Of a stretch of DNA of 64,000 bases, positions 34,767 to 43,571 are shown in pieces (the first letter of the stretch is position 1; every line of letters starts with the position of its first letter). A program made the position numbers and the translations under genes. The notes below the pieces were generated by a model. That model saw only the letters and a list, made by a program, of their open reading frames with translations, did no database searches and was not told the origin of the DNA. Location of the stretch: assembly GCA_903858275.1 (NCBI GenBank), contig CAIOIC010000126.1:1-64000 (forward strand). Direction: 5' to 3'. The stretch is from an uncultured Verrucomicrobia subdivision 3 bacterium. GTDB taxonomy: Bacteria; Verrucomicrobiota; Verrucomicrobiia; Limisphaerales; UBA11358.

Positions 34767-35816
34767 TCACTGAACCACCAAAGCATTGGTTTGCTGTCCG
34801 AGAAAATCCGCCAGCACCAGCAAGCCAGCCTTGCCCGGCGAGGGCGGCAGCGGAATCAAACTTTGCCGCGCCTGCGCCAATAATTTCTGGATGGCCGCCA
34901 CCGAAGGCTGGAAGGTCTCATATTTTTTCAACAACGCCTTCACCGCGGAAAAATTTTCCGGCTGCCAATTTTGGATCAGGTTTTCGAGCGCCTGCCGATC
35001 CGCCGCCGCCGCGCGTTCCCACGCCAGCAGAATCGGCCAGGTCAACTTGCCCTTCGCCAGATCCGTGCCGAGCGATTTGCCCGCCTCGGCCTCGATGCCG
35101 AACAAATCCACACAGTCGTCATAAACCTGATACGCCGTGCCCACCACCGTGCCGAACTCGCGCAAAGCCACCCGCTCCTCCGGCCTGGCCCCGCTCAAAA
35201 ACGCCGCCAAGTCGCACGCCAGCGTGAACAGCTCGCCGGTCTTCATCTCGATGACGCGGAAATAATCGCGGCGCGCGGCGGGGAAATTCCGGCGCTGCTG
35301 CGTCTGCAAAATTTCGCCGGAACAAACCGTGTTCGTCGCCAGCGACACCGCGCGGCAAACGTCGGTGGTCGGAAAATCCGAAGCTAGCTTCAGGGCCTGC
35401 GCGAACAGGCAGTCGCCAAAGAGCACGGCGATTTCGTTACCCCATTTCGCCGCGACCGTCGGGCTGCCGCGCCGGATCAACGCCTCATCCATCACGTCAT
35501 CGTGAACCAGCGTGGCGAGGTGCACCATTTCGATGATGACCGCCGCCGTGACATGCGATTCCCCGGGCTTGCCGAAGCAGCCCGCCGCCAGCGCCACGAG
35601 CGTGGGCCGCAAGTGCTTACCGCCATTGTTCAGGGCATGCTCGGCGTAGGGGACGATTTGCGGGTCAAAATTGCGCGTCTGCCCGATGAGTTGCCGGGTC
35701 ACAGCCTGAAGAAACGGCTCCACCGGTTCCACGATTTTTTTCCAGGAACGGGCAGGGTCGTTATCGGAAGCGTGTCCAGCATTGGAACTCACCACTTTAG
35801 ATTCAGCAGCCAGCAT
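34767..35816 (-). CDS. Polyprenyl diphosphate synthase
   Basis: Trans-isoprenyl diphosphate synthase that builds the quinone side chain or another long prenyl chain; about 349 aa from the ATG at 35816. Both aspartate-rich motifs are present: FARM in LVHDDVMDEALIRRGS and SARM in YQVYDDCVDLFGIEA. The segment GGKHLRPTLVALAAG is also typical. The chain length was not derived. Two upstream in-frame starts (35939, 35975) exist and would add a Ser/Gly-rich leader; they are less likely. It precedes the ECF sigma gene by 2 bp, so they are probably co-transcribed. Confidence 0.9.
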   Translation of the reverse strand: MLAAESKVVSSNAGHASDNDPARSWKKIVEPVEPFLQAVTRQLIGQTRNFDPQIVPYAEHALNNGGKHLRPTLVALAAGCFGKPGESHVTAAVIIEMVHLATLVHDDVMDEALIRRGSPTVAAKWGNEIAVLFGDCLFAQALKLASDFPTTDVCRAVSLATNTVCSGEILQTQQRRNFPAARRDYFRVIEMKTGELFTLACDLAAFLSGARPEERVALREFGTVVGTAYQVYDDCVDLFGIEAEAGKSLGTDLAKGKLTWPILLAWERAAAADRQALENLIQNWQPENFSAVKALLKKYETFQPSVAAIQKLLAQARQSLIPLPPSPGKAGLLVLADFLGQQTNALVVQ

Positions 35817-35975
35817 CACGATGAATTTACTTTCGCCACGCAGGCGAGTCAAACTTGTTATATTTTGCCGAAGACAAGACAAACTCATACCGCCACTCCC
35901 GCCAATAGTTTGGCTTGAATTATCCACCTCAGACGTCATTATAACAGCGCGTTTCAACGTCAAATCTCCGCGCAA

Positions 35976-37040
35976 ATGAAAAAAAACATATTATCCGGGG
36001 CCGTTCTGGTGATCGCCCTGCTGGCATTCATCATTGCCAGCACCCTAAGCTGCTCCAAGAAAACCGCCCCCGGCGACAACCCGCCCGCACCGGAACCGGT
36101 CAAAGCCCCCGCCGCCGCGCCCAAAGTCGAGCCCACGAACACCGTCGTTGCCGCTCCCACCAATCCGCCCGCGGTCGCGCCGCCAGCCACCAATCCGCCG
36201 CCCGTCGTGGCGACGCCGGCGCCCGCACCGGAACCCGCCCCCACCCTGCCGCCCGTCGCTAAACCGGTCGTCAAAGTAGTGGAAATGTCCGCCACCACCC
36301 CGCCGCCGCCGAAAAACTTTTATTCCGACGATTCCGCCAAAAACAGCAAATGCTGCGCGGCGCTCGCCACCAACCAGAATTATTATTTCCGCGTCCGCGC
36401 CGGCTACCAGCATGTGAACCACGGCGACAACAACGACACCTGGTTCGCCAGCGCCAAATTCTACGCCCGACCCGACGCGCTCCGCGAACGCGCCGGCAAA
36501 AACGCCTGGCTGATTCCCGACGCCGAGGCGGAACTCGCGCACGAATATCTCGCCAAACCCGATGGCGGCGCCACCTCCGGTTCCGGCGAAGGCATTTCGT
36601 TCCGCACGAGCTTTTTCTGGCCCTGGATGCGCTGGACCTGCCGCGAACTCTGCCGCAAGAATGAAATCTGCCCCTTCACGCAGAAACTCGCATTCGGCTT
36701 CGGCCCGACCGCCAATGTCGGTTTCGAACAGTTGTTTGACGGCAGCGAAGCCCGGCTCGCCCGCTACTTCGGCGCGCGCCTGACCATCAACCGCGACGGC
36801 TACATCGAATACACCGCCGGCGGCACGGATGGCCTGTCCGGCACCCGGCAGCAGATCGCCGCCGAACTGCCCATCTACCAAAGCCGCGACCGCGAAGTGC
36901 GCTACGTCCTGCGCGGCCTGTGGAACACCGGCGCCCACAACACGCCCGACGTGCTGCAAGGCGGAATCTTCGTGGAAATGCCGCTGGGCATCTTCACCAC
37001 TCCGGGAAAATGGCGCGACCTCGTGCCGTTCCGGAAATAA
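35976..37040 (+). CDS. Proline-rich lipoprotein of unknown function
   Basis: A 354-aa protein starting with a signal peptide and an LSC lipobox (STLSCSKK, Cys26). Residues about 30-110 are an extended Pro/Ala/Thr-rich linker (PPAPEPVKAPAAAPKVEPTN; PPVVATPAPAPEPAPT). The C-terminal domain, residues about 115-354, is beta-rich and shows outer-membrane-type sequence (YYFRVRAGYQHV; KLAFGFGPTANVGFEQLF; VRYVLRGLWNTGAHN) with a cysteine-rich middle (WTCRELCRKNEICPF). It may span the periplasm from a lipid anchor. No family was recognised. A terminator follows. Confidence 0.7.
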   Translation: MKKNILSGAVLVIALLAFIIASTLSCSKKTAPGDNPPAPEPVKAPAAAPKVEPTNTVVAAPTNPPAVAPPATNPPPVVATPAPAPEPAPTLPPVAKPVVKVVEMSATTPPPPKNFYSDDSAKNSKCCAALATNQNYYFRVRAGYQHVNHGDNNDTWFASAKFYARPDALRERAGKNAWLIPDAEAELAHEYLAKPDGGATSGSGEGISFRTSFFWPWMRWTCRELCRKNEICPFTQKLAFGFGPTANVGFEQLFDGSEARLARYFGARLTINRDGYIEYTAGGTDGLSGTRQQIAAELPIYQSRDREVRYVLRGLWNTGAHNTPDVLQGGIFVEMPLGIFTTPGKWRDLVPFRK

Positions 37041-37062
37041 CCGGAGCCAACCGGAAACAATC

Positions 37063-37096
37063 AAACGCCGGACTGAAAATTCAGTCCGGCGTTTTT
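37063..37096 (+). terminator. Rho-independent terminator
   Basis: Stem CGCCGGACTG / CAGTCCGGCG with an AAAATT loop, followed by TTTTT, 23 bp after the lipoprotein stop codon. A-rich sequence precedes the stem, so it could also act, weakly, for the opposite strand. Confidence 0.9.
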
Positions 37097-37571
37097 GGTT
37101 TTAGAACCGTTTCAAAAATACTGTACGGAGAGCTGGCGGCAATATCTCCCACACCCTTAATCCCGCCGGGCGCCCGTCAAAAAATCATATAAGGAAGCCA
37201 GGAAACCAGGAAAAAATGCAAGCTGAGACAGGCGGCAAACTTCTTTCGCCGAAAGCGGTTAAATCTGTGGCCGCATTTTAGGATGCCGGCGTGTTCTCCC
37301 GCTCCCTTGATCCCTACCGATGAACTTCTCCCGGCACATTCCGGCTTTCACCACCAGGCCGGATTGGTAAGTTTCAGTTGATAATTTAAGTGAGAGCAAG
37401 CACACGCTTGCGGCTACGAGACCATGGGACGGATTAAGCAGGGGCGTTGGCCGCGAAAAGGCGCAGAAGGCACAAAAATTCATCCTTAATTTCCAAGACC
37501 TTGCGGAAGGGAGATTCAAGGGCAGAAATAGCGATCCTTGCCGACTCGTGGATACTCTCCCGCTGGGTCAG
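37097..37571. other. Non-coding region with repeats between terminator and hemC
   Basis: About 475 bp with no convincing gene. It contains a half copy of the family A repeat (ATATAAGGAAGCCAGGAAAC at 37187), and a hairpin GCAAGC-ACAC-GCTTGC at 37396-37411 followed by GGCTAC, as in the hairpin family at 32658 and 15029. A short minus-strand frame at 37259-37519 has no family features and was not called. Confidence 0.6.
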
Positions 37572-38594
37572 CTACTTCAACTCCGCGGCGATCTGCTCGC
37601 CCAGCGCCGCCGCCTCGGCAATCAATTTCTTCCCTTCGCCGCGCTTCACGGTTTCGTCGCGGAAGGAAATCGCCTTGAGCGTCACCTGGTCGCCGGAAAT
37701 CTCCGCGTGCGCGCCGACGGGGCTCTGGCAGCCGCCGCCCATGCCGCGCAAGAACGCGCGCTCGGCGGTCACCGCGTGGAAGGTGTTGGAATGGTTCAGC
37801 CGCTCGACAATCTTCGCGATGCGCTCGTCGTCCGCCCGAATCTCAATGCCAATGGCGCCCTGCCCCACGCACGGCAGCATTTCGCCCAGACCCAGCACCG
37901 TCGCCAGCAAACCATCCGGCACGGCATCGCCCTTGATGGTGCCGTCGGCGTTGAGGTCAAAATTAAGCCGCTTCATGCCCGCAAGCGCAAGGACGGTGGC
38001 GTCGATCTCGCCGCGCCCGGCGACTTTTTGCATCCGTGTGGACACATTGCCGCGAATCTCCACGATCTTCAAATCCGGCCGCACGGCGAGCAGGGATTGT
38101 TTCCGCCGCGTGCTGCTGGTGGCAATCGTCGCGCCCTTCGGAAAATCCTTCAGCTTCAGATGCGGCTTGAATCCGCGCAATTCGGACTGGCCGGGCGACC
38201 AATCGGCCTGCTCCTTGATGGTGGCTTTTTGCCGCTGGAGAAACGCCGCGTCGCGGTAAATCAAAACATCGCGCACATCCTCGCGTTTGGGCGTGGCGGC
38301 GAGAATCAAGCCGGGGGGCAAATCGGTCGGCAAATCTTTCAGGCTGTGGACCGCCAGATCGGCGTGGCCCTTGACGAGCGCCACTTCGAGTTCCTTGGTG
38401 AAGAGCCCTTTCGGCAGGCTGGGGTCGGTCTTGGCCATGGAGGCCTTCTGCAATTTATCGCCGGTGGTCTTGATGATTTTCAGTTCGAAGCGGAGCCGGG
38501 GAAACGCGGCGCGGCACAGCGCGGCGATCAGGTTGGACTGCGCCAGCGCCAGCGCGCTGCCACGGGTGCAAATGACAATCGGTTTTTCAGCCAT
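37572..38594 (-). CDS. hemC: Hydroxymethylbilane synthase (porphobilinogen deaminase)
   Basis: Polymerises four porphobilinogen units in heme synthesis; 340 aa, somewhat longer than the usual 310. Conserved segments: CTRGSALALAQSN, DPSLPKGLFTKELEVAL, AVHSLKDLPT, ATSSTRRKQSLL, EIRGNVSTRM and the dipyrromethane-cofactor cysteine in GMGGGCQSPVGAHA (Cys289). The extra length lies mainly in an insert around residues 113-145 (FLQRQKATIKEQADWSPGQS and after) before the GATIATSS motif. hemA lies 3 kb away on the same strand, separated by an M13 peptidase gene and a cassette-like insert. Confidence 0.96.
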   Translation of the reverse strand: MAEKPIVICTRGSALALAQSNLIAALCRAAFPRLRFELKIIKTTGDKLQKASMAKTDPSLPKGLFTKELEVALVKGHADLAVHSLKDLPTDLPPGLILAATPKREDVRDVLIYRDAAFLQRQKATIKEQADWSPGQSELRGFKPHLKLKDFPKGATIATSSTRRKQSLLAVRPDLKIVEIRGNVSTRMQKVAGRGEIDATVLALAGMKRLNFDLNADGTIKGDAVPDGLLATVLGLGEMLPCVGQGAIGIEIRADDERIAKIVERLNHSNTFHAVTAERAFLRGMGGGCQSPVGAHAEISGDQVTLKAISFRDETVKRGEGKKLIAEAAALGEQIAAELK

Positions 38595-38603
38595 AATTAC
38601 TGG

Positions 38604-38848
38604 ACCACAGATTCACACAGATGGACGCGGATGAAAAGAAGTTAGAAGCTGGAATTTAGAAGATGGAAAAAACATTCAACATTCAACGCTCAACATCCAA
38701 CAAGAGAAAAGCGGAGAACCACGAAATACGCGAACCACGCGAAATCGAAAGGACGACAAATTACTTATCCACAGATTCACACAGATGGACCGAAAGCGGA
38801 CATGAAAAAGAAGATGGAAGATGGAAGATGGAAGATGGAAAATGGAAA
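38604..38848. repeat. Repeat-rich leader upstream of hemC
   Basis: Two CACGGATG-family copies (38604-38633, ACCACAGATTCACACAGATG and following; and about 38769-38790) in direct orientation, plus GGAAGATGG-family stretches at 38645-38665 and 38812-38848 (four tandem GAAGATG units). No gene is seen. The same words occur in nuoJ and around the GxxExxY gene. Confidence 0.75.
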
Positions 38849-38966
38849 AAATTCAACATAACGAAGTGGTAAAATAGATTCCGACCGGAAACCATTATCG
38901 ACAGGATTCCATGTTCAGAATAGAGTGGCAGTCATGAACCAGACAGACCGCAAAACTGATAATCTG

Positions 38967-38984
38967 ATTGAATGCTAGACGGCG
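38967..38984. repeat. Inverted repeat, left end of a cassette-like unit
   Basis: ATTGAATGCTAGACGGCG. The reverse complement of 39424-39441 differs at only 2 of 18 positions. The core GCTAGAC is one base off the GTTRRRY core site of integron attC sites. Confidence 0.65.
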
Positions 38985-38992
38985 AGAGCAGT

Positions 38993-39433
38993 ATGAAGAG
39001 TTACTACGCTAAGCTGATTCGAATCGCGCTTCTTTACGGCGGCGTTTGCTTCTTGGTGCATTGGGGAATCAGCGTGCTTGGATGGCGGTTATTTCCAGAC
39101 CAGCCAAAGGATTCCGATTTGAACAGTTACATGCAATGGACCATTCACATGGTATCTGACAAGTTAGTTGCCTTGCCGTTGATTGCAGTTGCAGCCTTTC
39201 TTGCGAGCAGAGCGCACCACCCGACGTGGAAGTGGGGAGTTGCCACTGGTATCGCGACAGCAGTAGCAAGCCAGATTATTGCTGTGCTTGTTTATATTGT
39301 GCGGTTCGGAGTGGCCGCATATCAGCAGTATAACAACTTTTTCAATACGATGTTGTGGGCAGCAATGTTGGGTTGGCTTTTCGCTCATCTCGCAGTTCGG
39401 AAGCAGTATTTGCGTGAGAGGCACGCCGCCTAA
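38993..39433 (+). CDS. Small integral membrane protein, cassette-like gene
   Basis: A 146-aa protein with about four hydrophobic segments (IALLYGGVCFLVHWGISVLG; LVALPLIAVAAFLAS; GVATGIATAVASQIIAVLVY; MLWAAMLGWLFAHLAV) and a basic C terminus. No family was recognised. The ATG at 38993 is close to the left inverted repeat, and its TAA stop lies inside the right one, as in integron gene cassettes. The base composition is visibly AT-richer than in the flanking genes. It is the only plus-strand gene between hemC and hemA. Confidence 0.7.
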   Translation: MKSYYAKLIRIALLYGGVCFLVHWGISVLGWRLFPDQPKDSDLNSYMQWTIHMVSDKLVALPLIAVAAFLASRAHHPTWKWGVATGIATAVASQIIAVLVYIVRFGVAAYQQYNNFFNTMLWAAMLGWLFAHLAVRKQYLRERHAA

Positions 39434-39441
39434 CATTCAAT
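39424..39441. repeat. Inverted repeat, right end of a cassette-like unit
   Basis: CGCCGCCTAACATTCAAT, partner of 38967-38984. It contains GCCTAAC, which fits the RYYYAAC inverse core site of attC, and includes the stop codon of the enclosed gene. Confidence 0.65.
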
Positions 39442-39522
39442 TGACTGCAATCTCGTTTAACAGCCATATCCACGCTCGGCCTGAAGGTTAACCAGTCGCC
39501 GACAATCCAGCGCGCTAGCGCT

Positions 39523-41562
39523 TCACCAGATTTTCGTGCGCTGTTCCGGCGGCAGCCACATCGGCGAGTCGGGTGGGATGTCAAAGGCGGAGAGAAATTC
39601 CGGGATGTTTTTCAAGGTGCCGTTGGCGCGGTATTTGCCGGGCGAATGCGGATCCACCGTGACCAGCCGCCGCGCTTCCGCCTCGCGGACATTGATGCGC
39701 CAGATCTGGGCAAAGGACAGGAAAAACCGCTGTTCCGGCGTGAACCCATCAAGGTTCTTCCGCCTGGCCGGATCCTTGGCCAGCGCGCGCTGCAACGCCT
39801 CGTAGGCAATGCTCACGCCACCGAGATCGGCCAGATTTTCGCCGAGGGTCAGCTGGCCGTTGACGCGCAGGCCGGGCAGCACTTCAAAGCCGTTGAATTC
39901 CTCCACCATCTTCTGGGAGCGCGCTTCAAACGCCTTCCCATCCGCCTCCGTCCACCAGTCGTTGAGGTTGCCGTCGGCGTCATATTTCCGGCCCTGATCG
40001 TCGTAGCCGTGCGTGAGTTCGTGCCCGATGACCACGCCGATGCCGCCGTAATTCACCGCGTCATCCAGCGCGAGGTCAAAAAACGGCGGCTGCAAGATGC
40101 CGGCGGGAAAAACGATCTCGTTTTGCGAGCCGTTGAAATAGGCGTTCACCGTCTCCGGCGTCATATGCCATTCGCTGCGGTCCACAGCCTTGCCGATGCG
40201 GGCAATCTGGCGGCGCGATTCGAACTGCGCGGCGCGGCGGATATTGCCGAGATAATCATCCGGCCGGATGTCAATGGACGAGTAATCGCGGAATGATTCC
40301 GGGTGGCCGATCTTATGCGTGAAGCGGTCAAACTTTGCCAGCGCCTTCGAGCGCGTGGCCTCTGCCATCCACGGGACATGGACGAGCCGGTCGCGGTAGA
40401 CCGCCTTGAGATTATCCACCAGCTCCAGCATCCGCGCGCGGGCTTCCGCCGGAAAATATTTCTCCACATAAAGCCGGCCGAGCGCCTCGCCGATGCAGCC
40501 GTCAACGAGATGCGCCGCCCGCTTCCAGCGCGGCTCCTGCTCGGGCTGACCGCTCAAGGTTTTGCCGTAAAAATCAAAATTCTCCCGCTCAAATGCCCTT
40601 GGCAAAAACGCCGCATTCGCATGCAGCCAATGCCAGCGCAGGTAAACCTTCCAGTCGGACAGCGGATGCTCCCGCACCAGCCGGCTCAACGCCGCGAAAA
40701 ATTCCGGCTGGCCGACAATCTCATATTCCGGCGGCGCCATATTCCGGGCCGCAAAATAATCCGCCCACGGCAGCCCCGGAAACTGCTCCGCGAATCCGGC
40801 ATGCGTGAACTTGTTGTAATTCTTGTTAGGATCGCGCAACTCGACCCGGGTGCGGCCAGCCTTGGCCAGTTCGGTTTCGAGAGTCGCGACGATATTGGCA
40901 TGCGCAGCGGCGTCCTCCGGCTTTTCGCCGAGGAGCGAAAACATTTTCTCCAGGTGCTGCCGGTATTTCCCGCGAATCTCGAGGAAGCTGTCCTGCAAAT
41001 AATAATCGCGGTCCGGCAGCGACAGGCCGCCCTGCCACAAATCCACCGCATAAATGCTGCTGTTTTTGTCATCCGGCCCGAAACCCATCGCAAACATGCC
41101 GCCGCAGCCCTGATCATGGAATTCGGCCAGCAGCCGGAACAGCGAGCGCACATCACTCACCCGGTCGATGCGCTTCAAGCCAGCCTGAACCGGCTTGAGG
41201 CCGAGCCGCTCGATGCGGTTGGTGTCCATCGCCGAGGCGTAAAAATCCGCGACCTGCCGGCGCGGCGAGCGGGGAGCTGACGGCGTGCGCAACGTCTCGT
41301 TCAGGATTTCGTGGATGAGAAACCAGTTGCGCTCCGCCAGCTGGGAGAATCCGCCCCAGCGCGATTTGTCCGATGGAACCGGATTCTCTTTCCGCCACCG
41401 GCCGCAGGCGAATTCATAAAAATCCGCGGATGGACTCACAGAACGGTCCAGATAATTGGTGGAGAAGCGCGGGATTTCCGGCGTGGTCGCGGGATCATCC
41501 GCATAAACGGCGAAGCCCGCCGCGCAAACCAGCGAAAGCAGAAGGTGGGTTTTAATGGTCAT
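39523..41562 (-). CDS. M13-family zinc metalloendopeptidase
   Basis: Exported peptidase of the neprilysin/PepO type, 679 aa, with an N-terminal signal peptide (MTIKTHLLLSLVCAAGFAVY). The zinc site is HELTH at residues 514-518 (GVVIGHELTHGYDDQG), with the third ligand Glu575 in GENLADLGG. The substrate-binding NAYFNGSQNEIVFPAGIL motif precedes it. The length and C-terminal TKIW end are typical; family proteins usually end in Trp. It probably cleaves peptides outside the cytoplasm. It lies between hemA and the cassette-like unit, 32 bp after hemA. Confidence 0.95.
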   Translation of the reverse strand: MTIKTHLLLSLVCAAGFAVYADDPATTPEIPRFSTNYLDRSVSPSADFYEFACGRWRKENPVPSDKSRWGGFSQLAERNWFLIHEILNETLRTPSAPRSPRRQVADFYASAMDTNRIERLGLKPVQAGLKRIDRVSDVRSLFRLLAEFHDQGCGGMFAMGFGPDDKNSSIYAVDLWQGGLSLPDRDYYLQDSFLEIRGKYRQHLEKMFSLLGEKPEDAAAHANIVATLETELAKAGRTRVELRDPNKNYNKFTHAGFAEQFPGLPWADYFAARNMAPPEYEIVGQPEFFAALSRLVREHPLSDWKVYLRWHWLHANAAFLPRAFERENFDFYGKTLSGQPEQEPRWKRAAHLVDGCIGEALGRLYVEKYFPAEARARMLELVDNLKAVYRDRLVHVPWMAEATRSKALAKFDRFTHKIGHPESFRDYSSIDIRPDDYLGNIRRAAQFESRRQIARIGKAVDRSEWHMTPETVNAYFNGSQNEIVFPAGILQPPFFDLALDDAVNYGGIGVVIGHELTHGYDDQGRKYDADGNLNDWWTEADGKAFEARSQKMVEEFNGFEVLPGLRVNGQLTLGENLADLGGVSIAYEALQRALAKDPARRKNLDGFTPEQRFFLSFAQIWRINVREAEARRLVTVDPHSPGKYRANGTLKNIPEFLSAFDIPPDSPMWLPPEQRTKIW

Positions 41563-41594
41563 GTGTCAATTGGACTGAGGGACGTCATCCGCGT

Positions 41595-42632
41595 TCAACT
41601 GCGCCCGAGGGAAGCGGCAAATTTATTCGCCTCCAGCAGCGCCGCGACTTTCCCGGCGATGATCTGCTCGCAGCGGGCGACCTCCTCCTGGCGCAGCTTG
41701 AGGTAATCGCTGGCAATGCTTTGCAGGTCGTCCACGTTGTAAAGATAGACGTTGTCCAACTCGTTCACGGAGGGGTCAATGTCGCGCGGCACCGCGATGT
41801 CAATCAGCAGCAGCGGACGATGCTGGCGCCGCTTCATCAACGGCTCCAGCTTCGCGCGATCGAGGATGTGGGTGGTTGCGGCGGTGCTGCTGACGGCGAT
41901 GTCGATCCGCTCAAATTCCTCCGGCCAGGTCTCAAAAGGCACGGCGCGTCCGCCCAGCTCGGCGGCGAGCGCGAGGGCGCGCTCGGGCGAACGGTTGGTG
42001 ACGGTGATTTTCGACACGCCGCGCGATTGCAGGGCGCGCGCCGTTTTCTCGCTGGTCTCGCCGGCACCGATGACGAGCACTTCGTGCTCGGCGAGGGTGG
42101 TAAAAATCTTCTCCGCCAGCTCCACCGCCGCCGACATCACGGAAACGCTGCCGCGCTGGATGTTGGTCTCGGTGCGGATGTGCTTGGCGACGTTGAAGGC
42201 GCGCTGAAACGCCTTGTTCAGCCGGGCACCGGTGTGCTTGTGCGAGAACGCGAGGTCGTAGGCTTTCTTGAGCTGGCCAAAGATTTCCGTCTCGCCAACG
42301 ACCATCGAATCGAGCCCGGCGGCGACTTTGAAGAGGTGATGCAAGCTGTGCGGCTCGGCAAAGGTGTAAAGCTCGTCGCCGAGCGCGCCATCGAAGGCAT
42401 GATGATCGATGAGAAATTGTTTTATCCTGGCAAACGCGGCATCCGGCGCGAGGGTCGTCGCCGCATAAATCTCCACGCGGTTGCAGGTGGAGAGGATGAC
42501 CGCTTCCCCGGCCAGACCGGAGGCGCGCAGCTCCGAAAGCGCCTCCGGAATCTTAGTTTCGACAAAGGCGAAGCGCTCCCGCAATTCCACGGGGGCGGAA
42601 CGATGGCTCAGGCCGATGACAACAACGCTCAT
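41595..42632 (-). CDS. hemA: Glutamyl-tRNA reductase
   Basis: First step of C5-pathway tetrapyrrole synthesis: reduces glutamyl-tRNA to glutamate-1-semialdehyde with NADPH; 345 aa, shorter than the usual 410-420, with a short C-terminal dimerisation region. Motifs: GLSHRSAPVELRERF, the catalytic cysteine in VILSTCNRVEIYA, DSMVVGETEIFGQLKKAY, and the NADPH-binding VIGAGETSEKTARAL. The ATG at 42632 overlaps the hemX stop. A longer frame open to 43220 lies in hemX and was rejected. Confidence 0.96.
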   Translation of the reverse strand: MSVVVIGLSHRSAPVELRERFAFVETKIPEALSELRASGLAGEAVILSTCNRVEIYAATTLAPDAAFARIKQFLIDHHAFDGALGDELYTFAEPHSLHHLFKVAAGLDSMVVGETEIFGQLKKAYDLAFSHKHTGARLNKAFQRAFNVAKHIRTETNIQRGSVSVMSAAVELAEKIFTTLAEHEVLVIGAGETSEKTARALQSRGVSKITVTNRSPERALALAAELGGRAVPFETWPEEFERIDIAVSSTAATTHILDRAKLEPLMKRRQHRPLLLIDIAVPRDIDPSVNELDNVYLYNVDDLQSIASDYLKLRQEEVARCEQIIAGKVAALLEANKFAASLGRS

Positions 42633-43450
42633 GGATGGTGCAGGGCCGAAAGCAGGTTGGTAAACCAAAAGGTCAGGAGCAGGAACAAAAAGGCCGCGAT
42701 GACCCCGGCGGCAAACCGACGCGGCGAACGACCAAAAAATTTGCGGGCCACGAGCGCTTCGAGATAGACGAGCCACAGCAGCGCGGACCAGATGACTTTC
42801 GCATCGGAAAAATAGGGCGCGCCTTCGTGGCGGGGCAGTTGTTGTCCAGCGACCAGCCCGATGGTGAGCAGCACGAAGCCCACAACGACGAGCCGAGTGG
42901 CGATGAGTTCCAGCCGCTGGATCGAAGGCAGCAGCGAGAGCACGGCGCGGATTTTGTGGAATTTCAGGTCGTGCTGCTGCATCAGAAACATCACCGCCGC
43001 CACCGCCGCGAGGCCGAACGCGCCGTAGGATTGCAGGATGGTCGCCGCGTGCAAGCTGCGGAGCGCGCCGGAAAATTCCGGCTTCGGCCCGCGCGGCGGA
43101 TCGAGCGACGGCATCAGCGCAAAGATGCCGATGGTGAACAGCACCGGCGCGGCAAAAGCGCAGATAAATTTGAAGCGCGGCATCAGCGCATAGACCAGAC
43201 TCGCCAGCCCCAGCGCCCACAGCAGGAAGGTGGTGGCCTCGTAGAGATTATTGACGGGGCAGCTTTGCAGCGTCATCCCGCGCTTGGCCATCGCCAGCGT
43301 GTGAAACGCCACGCCGCCGGCGAGGAGAATGTAATTCACCCATTCATCCCGGCGAAAACCTTTGCGCCAAAGGAAGACGGAATAAATCGTGCTCAAGCCG
43401 TAAAAAATCACGGCGAGCAAAAAATAATGCCGATCAGTAAACCAAGCCAT
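42629..43450 (-). CDS. HemX/CcsA-type cytochrome c assembly-like membrane protein
   Basis: A 273-aa membrane protein with about eight hydrophobic segments, resembling the HemX/CcsA family. The WxWD-like heme-binding segment of true CcsA is not obvious; SCPVNNLYEATTFLLWAL and HAATILQSYGAFGLAAVAAV are the recognisable parts and carry histidines. It overlaps hemA by ATGA, the usual hemX-hemA arrangement. A role in regulating or supporting tetrapyrrole synthesis, or in c-type cytochrome assembly, is inferred from context. ATG 43450 is preferred to a GTG two codons upstream. Confidence 0.85.
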   Translation of the reverse strand: MAWFTDRHYFLLAVIFYGLSTIYSVFLWRKGFRRDEWVNYILLAGGVAFHTLAMAKRGMTLQSCPVNNLYEATTFLLWALGLASLVYALMPRFKFICAFAAPVLFTIGIFALMPSLDPPRGPKPEFSGALRSLHAATILQSYGAFGLAAVAAVMFLMQQHDLKFHKIRAVLSLLPSIQRLELIATRLVVVGFVLLTIGLVAGQQLPRHEGAPYFSDAKVIWSALLWLVYLEALVARKFFGRSPRRFAAGVIAAFLFLLLTFWFTNLLSALHHP

Positions 43451-43571
43451 GGGCACAGATTAAAGGCGAAGGCGGACGGCGCAAGCGGCAAAACCACGTT
43501 GACGACATCCAGGCACGTTGCGCAAAACGACTTGAGTGTCAAAGACAGATTGTTAATCTCAGCCACCACCC

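Noticed and set aside
37259..37519. 86-aa minus-strand frame before hemC
   Set aside because: No family features, mixed composition and overlap with repeat sequence; not supported as a gene.
38812..38848. Tandem GAAGATG units as a possible CRISPR array
   Set aside because: Units are short, adjacent and without unique spacers; they belong to a simple dispersed repeat.
41595..43220. Long hemA frame opening at 43220
   Set aside because: The first about 196 codons lie within hemX in another frame; the true start is the ATG at 42632 that overlaps the hemX stop.
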